The notes beneath the pieces were generated by a model. The model did not search any database and had not been told where the DNA came from. It saw only the letters and a program-made list of their open reading frames with translations. From Olivibacter jilunii (GTDB lineage Bacteria; Bacteroidota; Bacteroidia; Sphingobacteriales; Sphingobacteriaceae), in assembly GCF_900607235.1 (NCBI RefSeq), contig NZ_LR027855.1:62001-126000 (forward strand): a stretch of DNA of 64,000 nucleotides, given 5' to 3'. Within the stretch, counting starts at the first letter, position 1. Every line of letters begins with the position of its first letter. Positions 35,443-44,074 of this stretch are shown here, in pieces. The position numbers and the translations under genes are program-made.

Positions 35443-36491
35443 GATAATATAAGTGTTAAATCGACTTGATAAATGGTATCGTTGGCAATTTTGTTAATTG
35501 TTAAAAGATGCCTGCCTGGATACAACAAATTAAGGCGTCTTTTTGTGTTCTGTAAACCGATACCGCTTTCTTCTAAAGGATTGCTTGTTTTCTCTTGTAA
35601 GGTATTGCTTACCTTTAAGTGTAAAGTTTGGTCCTTTACCGAGACTTCAATCCGTATTTCGCTTGCTTTCGTTGCACTAATACCATGCTTGAACGCATTT
35701 TCAACAAAGGGTAATAACAGCATCGGTGCTATCTTGTAATCATGGGACAAAACAGGCTCCTTATAGATTACCTGATTATTGACATGCAACCGTAATTGCA
35801 TCAACTCAATATGATCTTTCAAAAACTTTAACTCCTCTACTAAGCTAGTTTCGTTTTGCGCTGTTTCGTATAGCAAATAACGCATCATTCTCGATAATTT
35901 ATGCAAGGCCTCTCGGGAGAGCTCCACATCGGAAAACGATAAAGCGTAAATATTGTTAAGTGTATTGAAGAAAAAATGTGGGTTGATCTGTGCTTTAAGA
36001 AAAGAAAGTTCGGATGCTATCTGCTGTTTCTGCAACTCGTCTTTTAAACGTGCCTCTTGCTGCCATTGTCTTACGGCTGCCACTGTTGTACTTATTCCCA
36101 GTACCAGTAAACTGAACATCAAAGTGAAACCATCGATAAGTTCTTCATGTTTTGGCGGCCGCTGTCTTGCATTCGCCATCATTACCTGAAAATCCAGCCA
36201 TCTTTCAAGTAAAAGGGCAAGCCCTTGCCCAAAGAAAAGTGCAATCAATAACCATATAAGAAAAAGCAATCGCTTGTTCCTAAAAAGGAGTCTAGGGGTA
36301 AAGAGCAGGTAATTACTGTAAAAAATAACAACGAAAAAAAAGATAATGCTGACATGCTTTATCCAAAATGCAGCAGGTAACTTAATTCCCCAACTAAGTG
36401 GAGGATAAACGAGTAGGGTAAACCCTAACAGTACCCACAACAAAATATGCGTAAAAATAATACCAAGTGTTCTTCTATTTGCTTTCTCCAT
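35439..36491 (-). CDS. LytS/YehU-type sensor histidine kinase (first pair)
   Basis: The 350-residue kinase has four N-terminal membrane segments, a linker helix, and the His_kinase domain with the phospho-acceptor motif FLKAQINPHFFFNTLNNIYALS. A HATPase domain follows (MLLLPFVENAFKHGIS, then GIGLQNTKRRLNLLYPG). This is the usual architecture of the Bacteroidota two-component kinases paired with LytTR regulators. It is first in the operon with the LytTR gene. No separate sensor domain is visible, so sensing would be through the membrane segments. Confidence 0.93.
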   Translation of the reverse strand: MEKANRRTLGIIFTHILLWVLLGFTLLVYPPLSWGIKLPAAFWIKHVSIIFFFVVIFYSNYLLFTPRLLFRNKRLLFLIWLLIALFFGQGLALLLERWLDFQVMMANARQRPPKHEELIDGFTLMFSLLVLGISTTVAAVRQWQQEARLKDELQKQQIASELSFLKAQINPHFFFNTLNNIYALSFSDVELSREALHKLSRMMRYLLYETAQNETSLVEELKFLKDHIELMQLRLHVNNQVIYKEPVLSHDYKIAPMLLLPFVENAFKHGISATKASEIRIEVSVKDQTLHLKVSNTLQEKTSNPLEESGIGLQNTKRRLNLLYPGRHLLTINKIANDTIYQVDLTLILS

Positions 36492-36739
36492 TATTTCGCA
36501 TTTGACTTACAATGTTAAGGGATATCCCAAACTCTGTAAAGATTAACCGATAGAGAGTCAGATTTTCTCGTCCAAACCGACAAAATCATCTTTTAACGCC
36601 TTTTTAGACAACACAATTTAACAATGCTGGTTTTATCTGCAAAATAACACTTTCTGTCGAGCATACCGTCCTTTCAATCTAGAAAGCTTTTTTATATCTC
36701 GTAAAGCTTGTCTTTTTGTGCCGTTCCAAAACATGAAAT

Positions 36740-38074
36740 ATGGCAATTAGATGGTTAAAATATATGAGTTTTTTCGCGCTCATATCGTGCACATTGGCTG
36801 GTAATGCCCAGCAAGAACAAACGCATATCAAACAATGGTCTTTAAAAGAATGCTTGGCTTATGCCCAACAACATAATATAACCCTCAATAATTTACGTTT
36901 GGCCAAACAAAGTGCGGATCAAAACCTCATCAGTGCCAAAGCTTCTGTATTGCCCGATTTAAATGCCTCAGCTTCACAGAATGCGACTCACTACGGGACA
37001 GCCTGGGGGGATACCGGTAAATCGATCAATTTAAATGGAAGTGCGGGTTTAAACTCTTCCGTAACGCTTTTTAATGGGGGAACCCTAAGAGCCGATATTC
37101 GCCAATCACAATTAGCTACTGAAATGGCTGATTTGGACGTTTCTGAGGCAGGTAACGACTTATACTTACAGATTATTCAAGCTTATACCAACATTATGCT
37201 TGATAAAGAAACCATTGTTTATGCGCAGGACCTGGTACAAACATCCCAAGCGCAAACTGAACAAATGGATCAACAGTATAAGGCCGGTGCGGCAGCGAAA
37301 AAAGATTTAATTCAATTGCAGGCGCAACTAGCTTCTGATCAATATACATTAACCAGTGCTAAGAATGCGGAAAGACAAGATAAAATTACCCTGAAACAAT
37401 TGCTTCAGCTTCCGGTGGACAGCGCTTTCGATATTGTAAAAGCCGATACGACTTTTGCCCTTGCAGCCATTCCTTCGTTACATGAAGTGATCCAGGACGC
37501 AATAAACAAGCGGCCCGAGATAAAGAATAGCTTACTCAATATCGAAAATTCAAAGCTCGATCTCAAAAAGGCAAAAGCGGGTTATTTGCCGGTTATATCT
37601 CTGAATGGCGGGATAGGCACCAATTACAACAACGGCACCAATATAGGTACCTTTAGGCAATTTGATAATAATTTCTATCAACAAATCGGCATTACTGCGA
37701 CCATCCCCTTGTTCAGCAGAAAGGTTAATCAAACCAATGTAGCAAAGTCCAATATTGCCATTAAACAAGCAGAGCTTGATCTGTTGAATACAAAAACTAT
37801 TCTTTCACAAACAGTGGAAAAGGCTTACATCAACACGCAGAATGCATATAGTCAATACGATGCCTCCGCCGAACAGTTAAATTATAATAAGGAAGCATAC
37901 CGGATAGCAGGTGAAGAATTACGTGTAGGATCGGCTAATACAGTAGAATATATACAGCAAAAAAATCTATACATACAAGCATTACAAGCATATACGCAAG
38001 CAAAATATAGTGCCATGCTTTCGCTCAATGTATTCAATTTCTACAAGGGCGATTTTTTGGAAAATCAACAATAA
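36740..38074 (+). CDS. TolC-family outer-membrane efflux protein
   Basis: The 444-residue protein has a signal peptide (ending near NAQQE) and two OEP repeats of long helices, with WSLKECLAYAQQHNITLNNLRLAKQSADQNL at the start and an equivalent segment, INKRPEIKNSLLNIENSKLDLKKAKAGYLPVISL, in the second half. It would form the trimeric channel of a tripartite efflux pump. It is the first gene of a four-gene operon with a MacA-type adaptor and a MacB-type ABC transporter split into two proteins. The LytTR/LytS pair is divergent from it across 248 bp. Confidence 0.94.
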   Translation: MAIRWLKYMSFFALISCTLAGNAQQEQTHIKQWSLKECLAYAQQHNITLNNLRLAKQSADQNLISAKASVLPDLNASASQNATHYGTAWGDTGKSINLNGSAGLNSSVTLFNGGTLRADIRQSQLATEMADLDVSEAGNDLYLQIIQAYTNIMLDKETIVYAQDLVQTSQAQTEQMDQQYKAGAAAKKDLIQLQAQLASDQYTLTSAKNAERQDKITLKQLLQLPVDSAFDIVKADTTFALAAIPSLHEVIQDAINKRPEIKNSLLNIENSKLDLKKAKAGYLPVISLNGGIGTNYNNGTNIGTFRQFDNNFYQQIGITATIPLFSRKVNQTNVAKSNIAIKQAELDLLNTKTILSQTVEKAYINTQNAYSQYDASAEQLNYNKEAYRIAGEELRVGSANTVEYIQQKNLYIQALQAYTQAKYSAMLSLNVFNFYKGDFLENQQ

Positions 38075-38097
38075 GTGCAAACTCTTGAATTATATAT

Positions 38098-39270
38098 ATG
38101 AATCGTAAAAAAATAATCATTATTGGTATCCTGATTTTAATGCTCGCTGTTTTACTTTATTTCTTTTTCGGCAGGAAAAAGGAAAACGGAGTAGCTTTTG
38201 AAACAACAGTGCCTGAAAAAGGCCCCATTGCATCCATCATTACCTCAACGGGTACTATTCAGCCGGTTGACACGGTAGCCGTGGGAACGCAGGTTTCCGG
38301 TATTATAGCCAGCATCTATACCGACTACAACGCGCAGGTAAAAAAAGGTCAACTATTAGCGGAGCTAGATCCGACCTTAATGCAGGCAACGGTTGATCAA
38401 ATCAAGGGACAGCTGGCGCAGGCGCAAAGTAATTTTAATTATCAGCAAATCAATTTCAATCGCCAACGGGAGCTTTTCCAAGTAGGGGCGATCAGCAAGG
38501 CCACTTACGATCTGGCAACTAATTCGTATGAAACGGCGCAGGCAAGTGTCAACAGCATTAAGGCGCAGTTGCGATCGGCGCAGCAGAATTTATCTTTTAC
38601 TAAAATCTATTCACCAATTGATGGGGTTGTGCTTAATCGAAGTGTCAGCGTTGGGCAAACAGTGGCCGCCAGTTTTAATACGCCTACTTTATTCAGTTTA
38701 GCCAAAGATATTACCAAAATGCAAGTACAGGCCAAAGTAGACGAAGCCGATATTGGCGATGTCCAAATGGGTGATCGTGTTACTTTTACGGTGGATGCCT
38801 ATATCGATCAAACTTTTGAAGGCAAAGTTTCTGAAATTCGTTTACAACCCAGTACCTCCAATAATGTTGTCACGTACACAACGATTATTGAAACCAGTAA
38901 TGCTGATATGAAGTTAAAACCAGGTATGACCGCTACAGTAACGATCTACACAAAAGAAGCTAGCAACGTACTTACAGTTCCTGTCAGTGCCCTGAAACTC
39001 ACCATCGAACCAGGGCAGGTTACACCACCGTATCGACTCATCGAAAACCAAGCCGCCGATACGGCCCAGAATGCCGTATGGGTACTGAAAGGAAATCAAG
39101 TGTTTAGGCAGGCCATCAAAGTAGGCATTAATGATAATACAAAGGTTCAGGTAGAAGGAGGGGTAGGCGCCAAAGATAGCATTATAACAGCTATTGTGAG
39201 TACCGGACAAGGTACACCGGAAAATATGGGGTCAAACCCTTTCTTGCCGACACCAAGGAGAAGACGATAA
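38098..39270 (+). CDS. MacA-type periplasmic adaptor (HlyD/RND-MFP family)
   Basis: The 390-residue protein has one N-terminal membrane anchor (IIIIGILILMLAVLLYFFF). A biotinyl-lipoyl-like half (GTQVSGIIASIYTDYNAQVKKGQLLAELD) is followed by a helical hairpin (QATVDQIKGQLAQAQSNF onward), the second lipoyl half (IYSPIDGVVLNRSVSVGQTV) and beta-barrel domains (KPGMTATVTI). It bridges the inner-membrane ABC transporter to TolC. The C-terminus ends in an odd basic run, PTPRRRR. Its stop shares one base with the start of the ATPase gene (TAATG). Confidence 0.93.
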   Translation: MNRKKIIIIGILILMLAVLLYFFFGRKKENGVAFETTVPEKGPIASIITSTGTIQPVDTVAVGTQVSGIIASIYTDYNAQVKKGQLLAELDPTLMQATVDQIKGQLAQAQSNFNYQQINFNRQRELFQVGAISKATYDLATNSYETAQASVNSIKAQLRSAQQNLSFTKIYSPIDGVVLNRSVSVGQTVAASFNTPTLFSLAKDITKMQVQAKVDEADIGDVQMGDRVTFTVDAYIDQTFEGKVSEIRLQPSTSNNVVTYTTIIETSNADMKLKPGMTATVTIYTKEASNVLTVPVSALKLTIEPGQVTPPYRLIENQAADTAQNAVWVLKGNQVFRQAIKVGINDNTKVQVEGGVGAKDSIITAIVSTGQGTPENMGSNPFLPTPRRRR

Positions 39271-40016
39271 TGGCAGCGATATTAAATATTAAGGATCTGA
39301 AAAGAGAGTTTCTCGTCGGATCGCAGGTGGTACGTGCCTTGAAAGGTGTAAACTTCGATGTAAATACGGGTGAATTTGTTACGATCATGGGAAGTAGTGG
39401 TTCGGGTAAATCCACCATGCTTAATATCTTAGGCTGCCTGGACAAAGCGAGTTCGGGTGAGTATTTTTTAGATGGAATTAATGTTAAAAGTTTAAATCGG
39501 GATGAATTAGCCAAATTGAGAAACAATAAAATTGGTTTCGTTTTTCAGGCCTACAATTTATTGCCTAGAACGTCGGCATTGGAAAATGTGGAACTACCCT
39601 TATTGTACCAATCCGGCATTTCTCATAAAGAGCGGCAGGAAAAAGCGATGCATGCACTGGAAATGGTAAAACTGCAAGACCGGTATGATCATACGCCGAG
39701 CCAGCTTTCAGGTGGGCAGCAACAGCGTGTGGCTATTGCCCGAGCTTTAGTGAATGAGCCTGTGATGATCTTAGCAGATGAAGCAACGGGAAATCTCGAT
39801 ACGAGGACCTCGTACGAAATTATGACCTTGATGCAAGAGTTGAATCAAGAGCAACAAAAGACCATTGTATTCGTCACACATGAACCTGACATTGCATCAT
39901 TCAGCAGCCGAACCATCCTATTGCGGGATGGAAAGATTCAACGAGATACACCAAATACGGCGATTCGTTCCGCTAAAGAGGCCTTGGCTGCCTTACCGAC
40001 AAATGATGATTATTAA
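39270..40016 (+). CDS. MacB/LolD-type ABC transporter ATPase
   Basis: The 248-residue ATPase has Walker [10 protein letters not shown], the Q-loop in [11 protein letters not shown], the ABC signature [15 protein letters not shown], Walker [10 protein letters not shown] and the H-loop VTHEPD. The length and the [20 protein letters not shown] segment match the MacB/LolD group. In E. coli MacB the ATPase and permease are one chain; here they are separate genes. It forms part of the TolC-MacA-MacB-type efflux operon. The substrate, for example macrolides, peptides or lipoproteins, cannot be told from sequence. Confidence 0.95.
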   Translation: MAAILNIKDLKREFLVGSQVVRALKGVNFDVNTGEFVTIMGSSGSGKSTMLNILGCLDKASSGEYFLDGINVKSLNRDELAKLRNNKIGFVFQAYNLLPRTSALENVELPLLYQSGISHKERQEKAMHALEMVKLQDRYDHTPSQLSGGQQQRVAIARALVNEPVMILADEATGNLDTRTSYEIMTLMQELNQEQQKTIVFVTHEPDIASFSSRTILLRDGKIQRDTPNTAIRSAKEALAALPTNDDY

Positions 40017-40039
40017 CGCATTTGCAGAAAATTCAATTT

Positions 40040-41266
40040 ATGAATTACGTCAATTTATTACGCATAGCGCTCCGGGCGATTCAAAGGAATAAACTGAGAG
40101 CCTTTCTTACCATGCTGGGCATTATCATTGGTGTCGCCGCTGTGATTACCATGATGTCTATTGGCGAAGGGTCCAAACAAAGTATACAGAATACCTTCTC
40201 AAGCATGGGTTCTAATATGATTACGATTATGCCTTACAACAACAGTCCGATGCCGGGCGGTGTTCGTCTAGGCGCAGCCAGTGTGCAATCGCTCACCCTT
40301 AGCGACGTTAACAAGATCAAGCAGGAGGTAAGTGAAATTAACGCGCTTTCACCTGGTGTTTCCAGTAGCGGACAGGCAATTCGGGGAGCCAATAACTGGC
40401 CAACATCGCTACAAGGTGTTTCCAGCGACTACCTACAGATACGCCAATTAAGTATAAAGGATGGATCAAACTTTACGGAAGAACAAGTGAAGGCTTCTGC
40501 CAAGGTCTGTTTAATAGGCCAAACCGTTGTTGATAATTTGTTCAAAGAAAACGAGAATCCTGTGGGCCAGATTATCCGTTTTGGAAAAATTCCTTTTCAG
40601 ATTATTGGTGTACTTAATGCAAAAGGGCAAAATACTTTCGGACAGGACCAGGATGATATCATCATTGCTCCTTATACAACCGTCATGAAACGTATCTTGG
40701 CTACAACCTATCTTCAAAATATTTATGCAGCAACACCGAACGAAGCTTTGTCAAATCAAGCAATGGAACATATCACAACCGTCTTAAGAGAAAATCACCG
40801 TATTCGGGAAGGTACTGAAAATGATTTTGAAGTACGCACCATGGCCGAACTTATACAAATGCTCAGTTCAACAAGCGGCATGATGACCTCCTTATTGACT
40901 GCAGTAGCCGGTATCTCACTTCTCATTGGCGGAATTGGTATCATGAACATTATGTATGTATCGGTTACAGAACGTACACGGGAAATTGGATTACGGCTGT
41001 CAATAGGGGCTCGTGGCCGGGATATTTTGTGGCAGTTTTTAACGGAAGCCGTCGTTATTAGCATGACAGGCGGTGTAATGGGAGCAATACTTGGAATTAT
41101 AGCCTCCTTCACGATATCCAGTCTCGTTCATTGGCCGATCTTGATTTCCGAATCATCAATCGTCATTTCATTCTTTGTCTGTGTTATTACCGGTGTCTTT
41201 TTTGGTTATTATCCTGCGGTAAAAGCCGCAGCACTGGACCCTATAGAAGCTTTGAGATATGAGTAG
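40040..41266 (+). CDS. MacB-type ABC transporter permease
   Basis: From the ATG at 40040 the permease has 408 residues (MNYVNLLRIALRAIQRNKLRAFLTMLGIIIGVAAVITMMS). It has the MacB_PCD periplasmic domain between the first membrane segment and the C-terminal FtsX core of three membrane segments (ISLLIGGIGIMNIMYVSVTERTREIGLRLSIGAR). The mechanotransmission-type MacB fold couples ATP hydrolysis to extrusion of substrate through TolC. The frame is open six codons further up to a TTG at 40022, but the ATG starts the conserved region. It is the last gene of the operon. Confidence 0.94.
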   Translation: MNYVNLLRIALRAIQRNKLRAFLTMLGIIIGVAAVITMMSIGEGSKQSIQNTFSSMGSNMITIMPYNNSPMPGGVRLGAASVQSLTLSDVNKIKQEVSEINALSPGVSSSGQAIRGANNWPTSLQGVSSDYLQIRQLSIKDGSNFTEEQVKASAKVCLIGQTVVDNLFKENENPVGQIIRFGKIPFQIIGVLNAKGQNTFGQDQDDIIIAPYTTVMKRILATTYLQNIYAATPNEALSNQAMEHITTVLRENHRIREGTENDFEVRTMAELIQMLSSTSGMMTSLLTAVAGISLLIGGIGIMNIMYVSVTERTREIGLRLSIGARGRDILWQFLTEAVVISMTGGVMGAILGIIASFTISSLVHWPILISESSIVISFFVCVITGVFFGYYPAVKAAALDPIEALRYE

Positions 41267-41289
41267 TATCGTAGGGTTTTTAGTGGTGG

Positions 41290-41450
41290 ATGAGCTGTTG
41301 AATCGTTGGTACTACATAAGATGAAAGACATCGGATATAAGACATAAGACACGGGATAGGAAATCCTGATACTTGCCTGCCTGCCGGTAGGCAGGCCTTG
41401 TACCAATGCCCTTATAGTCGACACTGCCTAAAGCTTATAGCCTAATGCTT
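41290..41450. repeat. Intergenic repeat words with GCCTGCC palindrome core
   Basis: Words ACATAAGA, GACATAAGACA and AAGCTTATAGCC surround the palindromic core TGCCTGCCGGTAGGCAGGC near 41376-41395. The segment is flanked by TTGGTAC (about 41308) and GTACCAA (about 41400), so it can fold into nested hairpins after the permease gene. It is a partial copy of the module at 11816-11998 and 26133-26285. Confidence 0.75.
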
Positions 41451-41455
41451 AAAAC

Positions 41456-41479
41456 AAAAAAGCCCGATTTCCTCGGGCT
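41456..41479 (-). terminator. Rho-independent terminator of the histone-like gene
   Basis: On the minus strand AGCCCGA pairs with TCGGGCT around a GGAAA-type loop and is followed by TTTTTT. It lies 33 bases downstream of the small histone H1-like gene. Confidence 0.85.
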
Positions 41480-41511
41480 CCGGTATTTCATAGGTAATAA
41501 TTTTTTAATGA

Positions 41512-41691
41512 TTATTTACCCGAATTTTTGATAGAGGTAACATCATTGCGAATCTCTTGGGCAAGATTCTTTAACTCTTGCATTGCTTTACGTACCCGTG
41601 TACCGGCAGCTGCATTTCCTTTGTTGTAGAATTTGTCGGCATCAACTTCAACTGAGCTAATAAGCTCTTTTAACTTTCCAAATTTGTCCAT
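41512..41691 (-). CDS. Histone H1-like (Hc1-type) nucleoid protein, 59 residues
   Basis: A minus-strand ORF from the ATG at 41691 to the TAA at 41512-41514 encodes MDKFGKLKELISSVEVDADK, then FYNKGNAAAGTRVRKAMQEL and KNLAQEIRNDVTSIKNSGK. The pattern KFxKLKELIxSxExDAxKFYxKGNxAAGTRxRKAMQxLKxLAQxIR is the signature of the short histone H1-like proteins of Bacteroidota, distantly related to chlamydial Hc1. They bind DNA and probably organise the nucleoid. It ends at a clear terminator, has its own transcription unit, and is easy to miss because of its size. Confidence 0.9.
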   Translation of the reverse strand: MDKFGKLKELISSVEVDADKFYNKGNAAAGTRVRKAMQELKNLAQEIRNDVTSIKNSGK

Positions 41692-41949
41692 TGTAGTAAT
41701 TTTTTATTTAAGTGATAATTTGACGACAAGATGATCTTGCCCTAATGGGCTACAAACCACATTTTTCGTACCAAATCGCTTTAAATGAGCTAAAAACACA
41801 GTTTTTTTTAAAAAAAATGGTAAAAAGCAATAAAAATGCATTGATTTATCTAAAATAGGCCATAAAACGTCATGGAATCAATTCGGCATGACCGATCCCA
41901 AAAGAGTCTTCATTACATTTATTGTAGCGTTTTATATACGCTATCGGTT
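41692..41949. other. 258-bp gap between the histone-like and DeoR genes
   Basis: The left part is the upstream region of the histone-like gene, with A/T-rich runs (a TTTTTTTAAAAAAAA-like tract near 41803-41817). The right part is the 3' flank of the DeoR gene. I see no further gene or clear promoter. Confidence 0.6.
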
Positions 41950-42699
41950 CTACTGTATAGAAACGCCTTCATCTTTAAACGCGGCTTGCAGTGTAGCGTC
42001 GAGTTCTGCATCGGTCAAAATCAGATCGATCGAATGAACCGGTCCTACGAAAAAAGGTTCGGCCGTAGCAATTTTATTAACGGTTGACAAGGCTATTACA
42101 TATTTCGCATTGGCTACAATATTTCGCTTGATAATACAATCATCATAATCACGCGTAGTGATCCCGGCTACTAAATCAATGCTGCAAATTCCCAAAAAAG
42201 CCAGATCTGATTTAATCGTACGAATCGCATCTACGGTATCAGCACCGACAGTCGTAAAGGCACCTTTATTTAAACGCCCCCCTAAAAATATAACTTCTGC
42301 TAAGGGGTGATCCTCCAATGCGTTGACAATGGGAAAACTGTTTGTAACAACAACAATGTTCCGCTCGGGGGGGAGGGCAGCGGCCACCGCCAAACTTGAT
42401 GTTCCCCCGTCAAAAAACACTACTTGTCCATCCTCAATAAAATTTAACGCTTTTTCAGCAATTAATCGCTTTTGTTCCAGTTGTAAATGTTCCCGATCGC
42501 GATAGTGATGGGGAACCGGCGAGTGAGCAATGGCACCTCCCCGCACAGCTTTCACAATTCCTAGGTCGGACAACTCCTTGATATCTCTCCGCACGGTATC
42601 TTCCGAAACATTTAGTAACTCACTTAACTCCTTCAGTTGCGCCGACTGTTTGTTCTTTATGTGCTCCGTTAATCGCTGTTGCCTTTCTGCTTTGATCAT
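41950..42699 (-). CDS. DeoR-family transcriptional regulator
   Basis: From the ATG at 42699 the protein has 249 residues. It has an N-terminal winged helix-turn-helix of the DeoR type (MIKAERQQRLTEHIKNKQSAQLKELSELLNVSEDTVRRDIKELSDLGIVKAVRGGA). The DeoR C-terminal sensor domain follows, with DGGTSSLAVAAALPPERNIVVVTNS and the FLGGRLNKGAFTTVG segment that usually binds a sugar phosphate. The frame stays open 28 codons upstream through operator DNA, which are not coding. It is divergent from a nucleotidase gene, and three palindromes in between are probably its operators. Confidence 0.93.
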   Translation of the reverse strand: MIKAERQQRLTEHIKNKQSAQLKELSELLNVSEDTVRRDIKELSDLGIVKAVRGGAIAHSPVPHHYRDREHLQLEQKRLIAEKALNFIEDGQVVFFDGGTSSLAVAAALPPERNIVVVTNSFPIVNALEDHPLAEVIFLGGRLNKGAFTTVGADTVDAIRTIKSDLAFLGICSIDLVAGITTRDYDDCIIKRNIVANAKYVIALSTVNKIATAEPFFVGPVHSIDLILTDAELDATLQAAFKDEGVSIQ

Positions 42700-42703
42700 C
42701 TTT

Positions 42704-42783
42704 TTGCAATTTAATGCAAAGTTAATAAAAATATATTGCAATAAATTGCAAATATTATGTATTTTTGTTGCATTAAATTGCAA
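42704..42783. promoter_or_regulatory. Three 16-bp palindromic operators at 32-bp spacing
   Basis: TTGCAATTTAATGCAA (42704-42719), TTGCAATAAATTGCAA (42736-42751) and TTGCATTAAATTGCAA (42768-42783) are inverted-repeat variants; the first and third are exact reverse complements of each other. Start-to-start spacing is exactly 32 bp. The -7 element TATTTTTG (42760-42767, plus strand) for the nucleotidase and TAACTTTG (minus strand) for deoR each abut an outer site. Confidence 0.8.
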
Positions 42784-42786
42784 TAT

Positions 42787-43323
42787 ATGAAAAAACGATC
42801 AATTGCTATTGACATGGATGGCGTCTTAGCCGACACGGAAAGTCAGTATTTACATTATTATGAGCAGGAATATGGAAAGCGTTTAACGAAGGACATCTTC
42901 CATAATGTCCCCGAGGCGGAAGCTTTGCCAAACGGATCTATATTTAAATACCTTTATACACCGGGTTTTTTTAGAACGATACCGGTAATGGCGGGAGCAG
43001 TGGGAGCTGTAAGGAGGCTTCAGACGCGATATGAAGTTTACATTGTTTCTGCCGCGATGGAATTTCCACTTTCTCTATTTGAAAAGAAGGAATGGCTTGC
43101 TGAACATTTTCCATTTATTCACTGGCACAACATCATTTTTTGCGGAGACAAAAGTATTATTGATACCGACTTTATGATTGATGACTATTGTAAGAATCTG
43201 GATTTCTGCAAAGGAAAACCCATTTTGTTTAGCGCTGGTCATAATGCCGGTATAACCCATCATCTTCGCGCTAATAATTGGCAGGAAATACTTGATATAC
43301 TGGACGTAGTCCCTACAAATTAA
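42787..43323 (+). CDS. 5'(3')-deoxyribonucleotidase-like HAD hydrolase
   Basis: From the ATG at 42787 the protein has 178 residues. It begins with HAD motif I, IAIDMDGVLADTE (the two catalytic Asp of DxDGV), has motif II in YIVSAAMEFP and the late motif IV DTDFMIDDYCKNL. This matches the NT5C (deoxy-5'-nucleotidase) family of Bacteroidota and Firmicutes, which dephosphorylates nucleoside monophosphates. The frame extends ten codons upstream, but those codons lie in the operator region. It is divergent from the DeoR regulator that probably controls it. Its stop overlaps the stop of the convergent LytTR gene by three bases. Confidence 0.9.
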   Translation: MKKRSIAIDMDGVLADTESQYLHYYEQEYGKRLTKDIFHNVPEAEALPNGSIFKYLYTPGFFRTIPVMAGAVGAVRRLQTRYEVYIVSAAMEFPLSLFEKKEWLAEHFPFIHWHNIIFCGDKSIIDTDFMIDDYCKNLDFCKGKPILFSAGHNAGITHHLRANNWQEILDILDVVPTN

Positions 43324-44066
43324 CGAGACAAGGTCTTTTTATCTAGCCAAGCTGAAAAAGCGTCCTTAAAGATGTTTCCAATAGGAATACTTCTTTGAGG
43401 ATAATAAGCTAACCTAATTTGGTTTCCCTCTATCGCACGAACATGCTTTAGTGCGATAATATAGGACTTATGAATTCTCATAAAAGCCGTTTTGCTTAAA
43501 TGCTTTTCTATTTCCTTCATGGTAATGAATGCAATGATTCGTTCGCCATGATCTAAATAGATAGAAATATAGTTTTTAAGTCCTTCAATGATGACAATCT
43601 TACTTACGTCTATTTTAAATAGTTTTCCTTTGCGATCTGTTTTTATAAAGAGGTACGGACTACCTGGTAGTTCAACTTCGTTTTTGTTATCTTGATGATT
43701 TTGAACTTTATTAACAGCCTGCAAAAATCGGTCAAAGGAAATAGGTTTAAGCAAATAATCAACAACAGCAAATTCATAGCCCGTGAGTGCATACTCCGTG
43801 TAAGCTGTTGTGAGAACAACTTGTACATCCATATTTAGGACGTTAAGTAACTCTATTCCGGTAAGGTAGGGCATCTGCACATCCAAAAAAAGTAGATCAA
43901 CCGGCTTTGCTTTGATTGCCGACAAAGCGCTCACTGGCTCCGTAGACGAGCCAACTAGCTCCAGAAATGGAACTTTTCCGATATGATGTGTTAAAAGATC
44001 AATCGCGTGTTCTTCATCGTCAATTACAAAGCAGCTCATCCTTTGGCGGGTATCTTCTTTTATCAT
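43320..44066 (-). CDS. LytTR-family response regulator (second pair)
   Basis: The 248-residue protein (or 239 from the internal Met of MSCFVIDDEEHA) has a receiver domain (FVIDDEEHAIDLL, Asp in LLFLDVQMPYLTG, Lys in LLKPISFDRF). A LytTR domain follows (YLFIKTDRKGKLFKIDVSKIVIIEGLKNYISIYL, then FMRIHKSYIIALKHV). It lies eight bases downstream of its LytS-type kinase. The gene upstream of both in the same direction is the WD40/barrel fusion, so all three may be one operon. Confidence 0.94.
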   Translation of the reverse strand: MIKEDTRQRMSCFVIDDEEHAIDLLTHHIGKVPFLELVGSSTEPVSALSAIKAKPVDLLFLDVQMPYLTGIELLNVLNMDVQVVLTTAYTEYALTGYEFAVVDYLLKPISFDRFLQAVNKVQNHQDNKNEVELPGSPYLFIKTDRKGKLFKIDVSKIVIIEGLKNYISIYLDHGERIIAFITMKEIEKHLSKTAFMRIHKSYIIALKHVRAIEGNQIRLAYYPQRSIPIGNIFKDAFSAWLDKKTLSR

Positions 44067-44074
44067 GGCTAAAA

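Noticed and set aside
42700-42783. Upstream extensions of the DeoR and nucleotidase frames
   Set aside because: These codons lie in the operator and promoter region between the divergent genes; both families start at the internal methionines.
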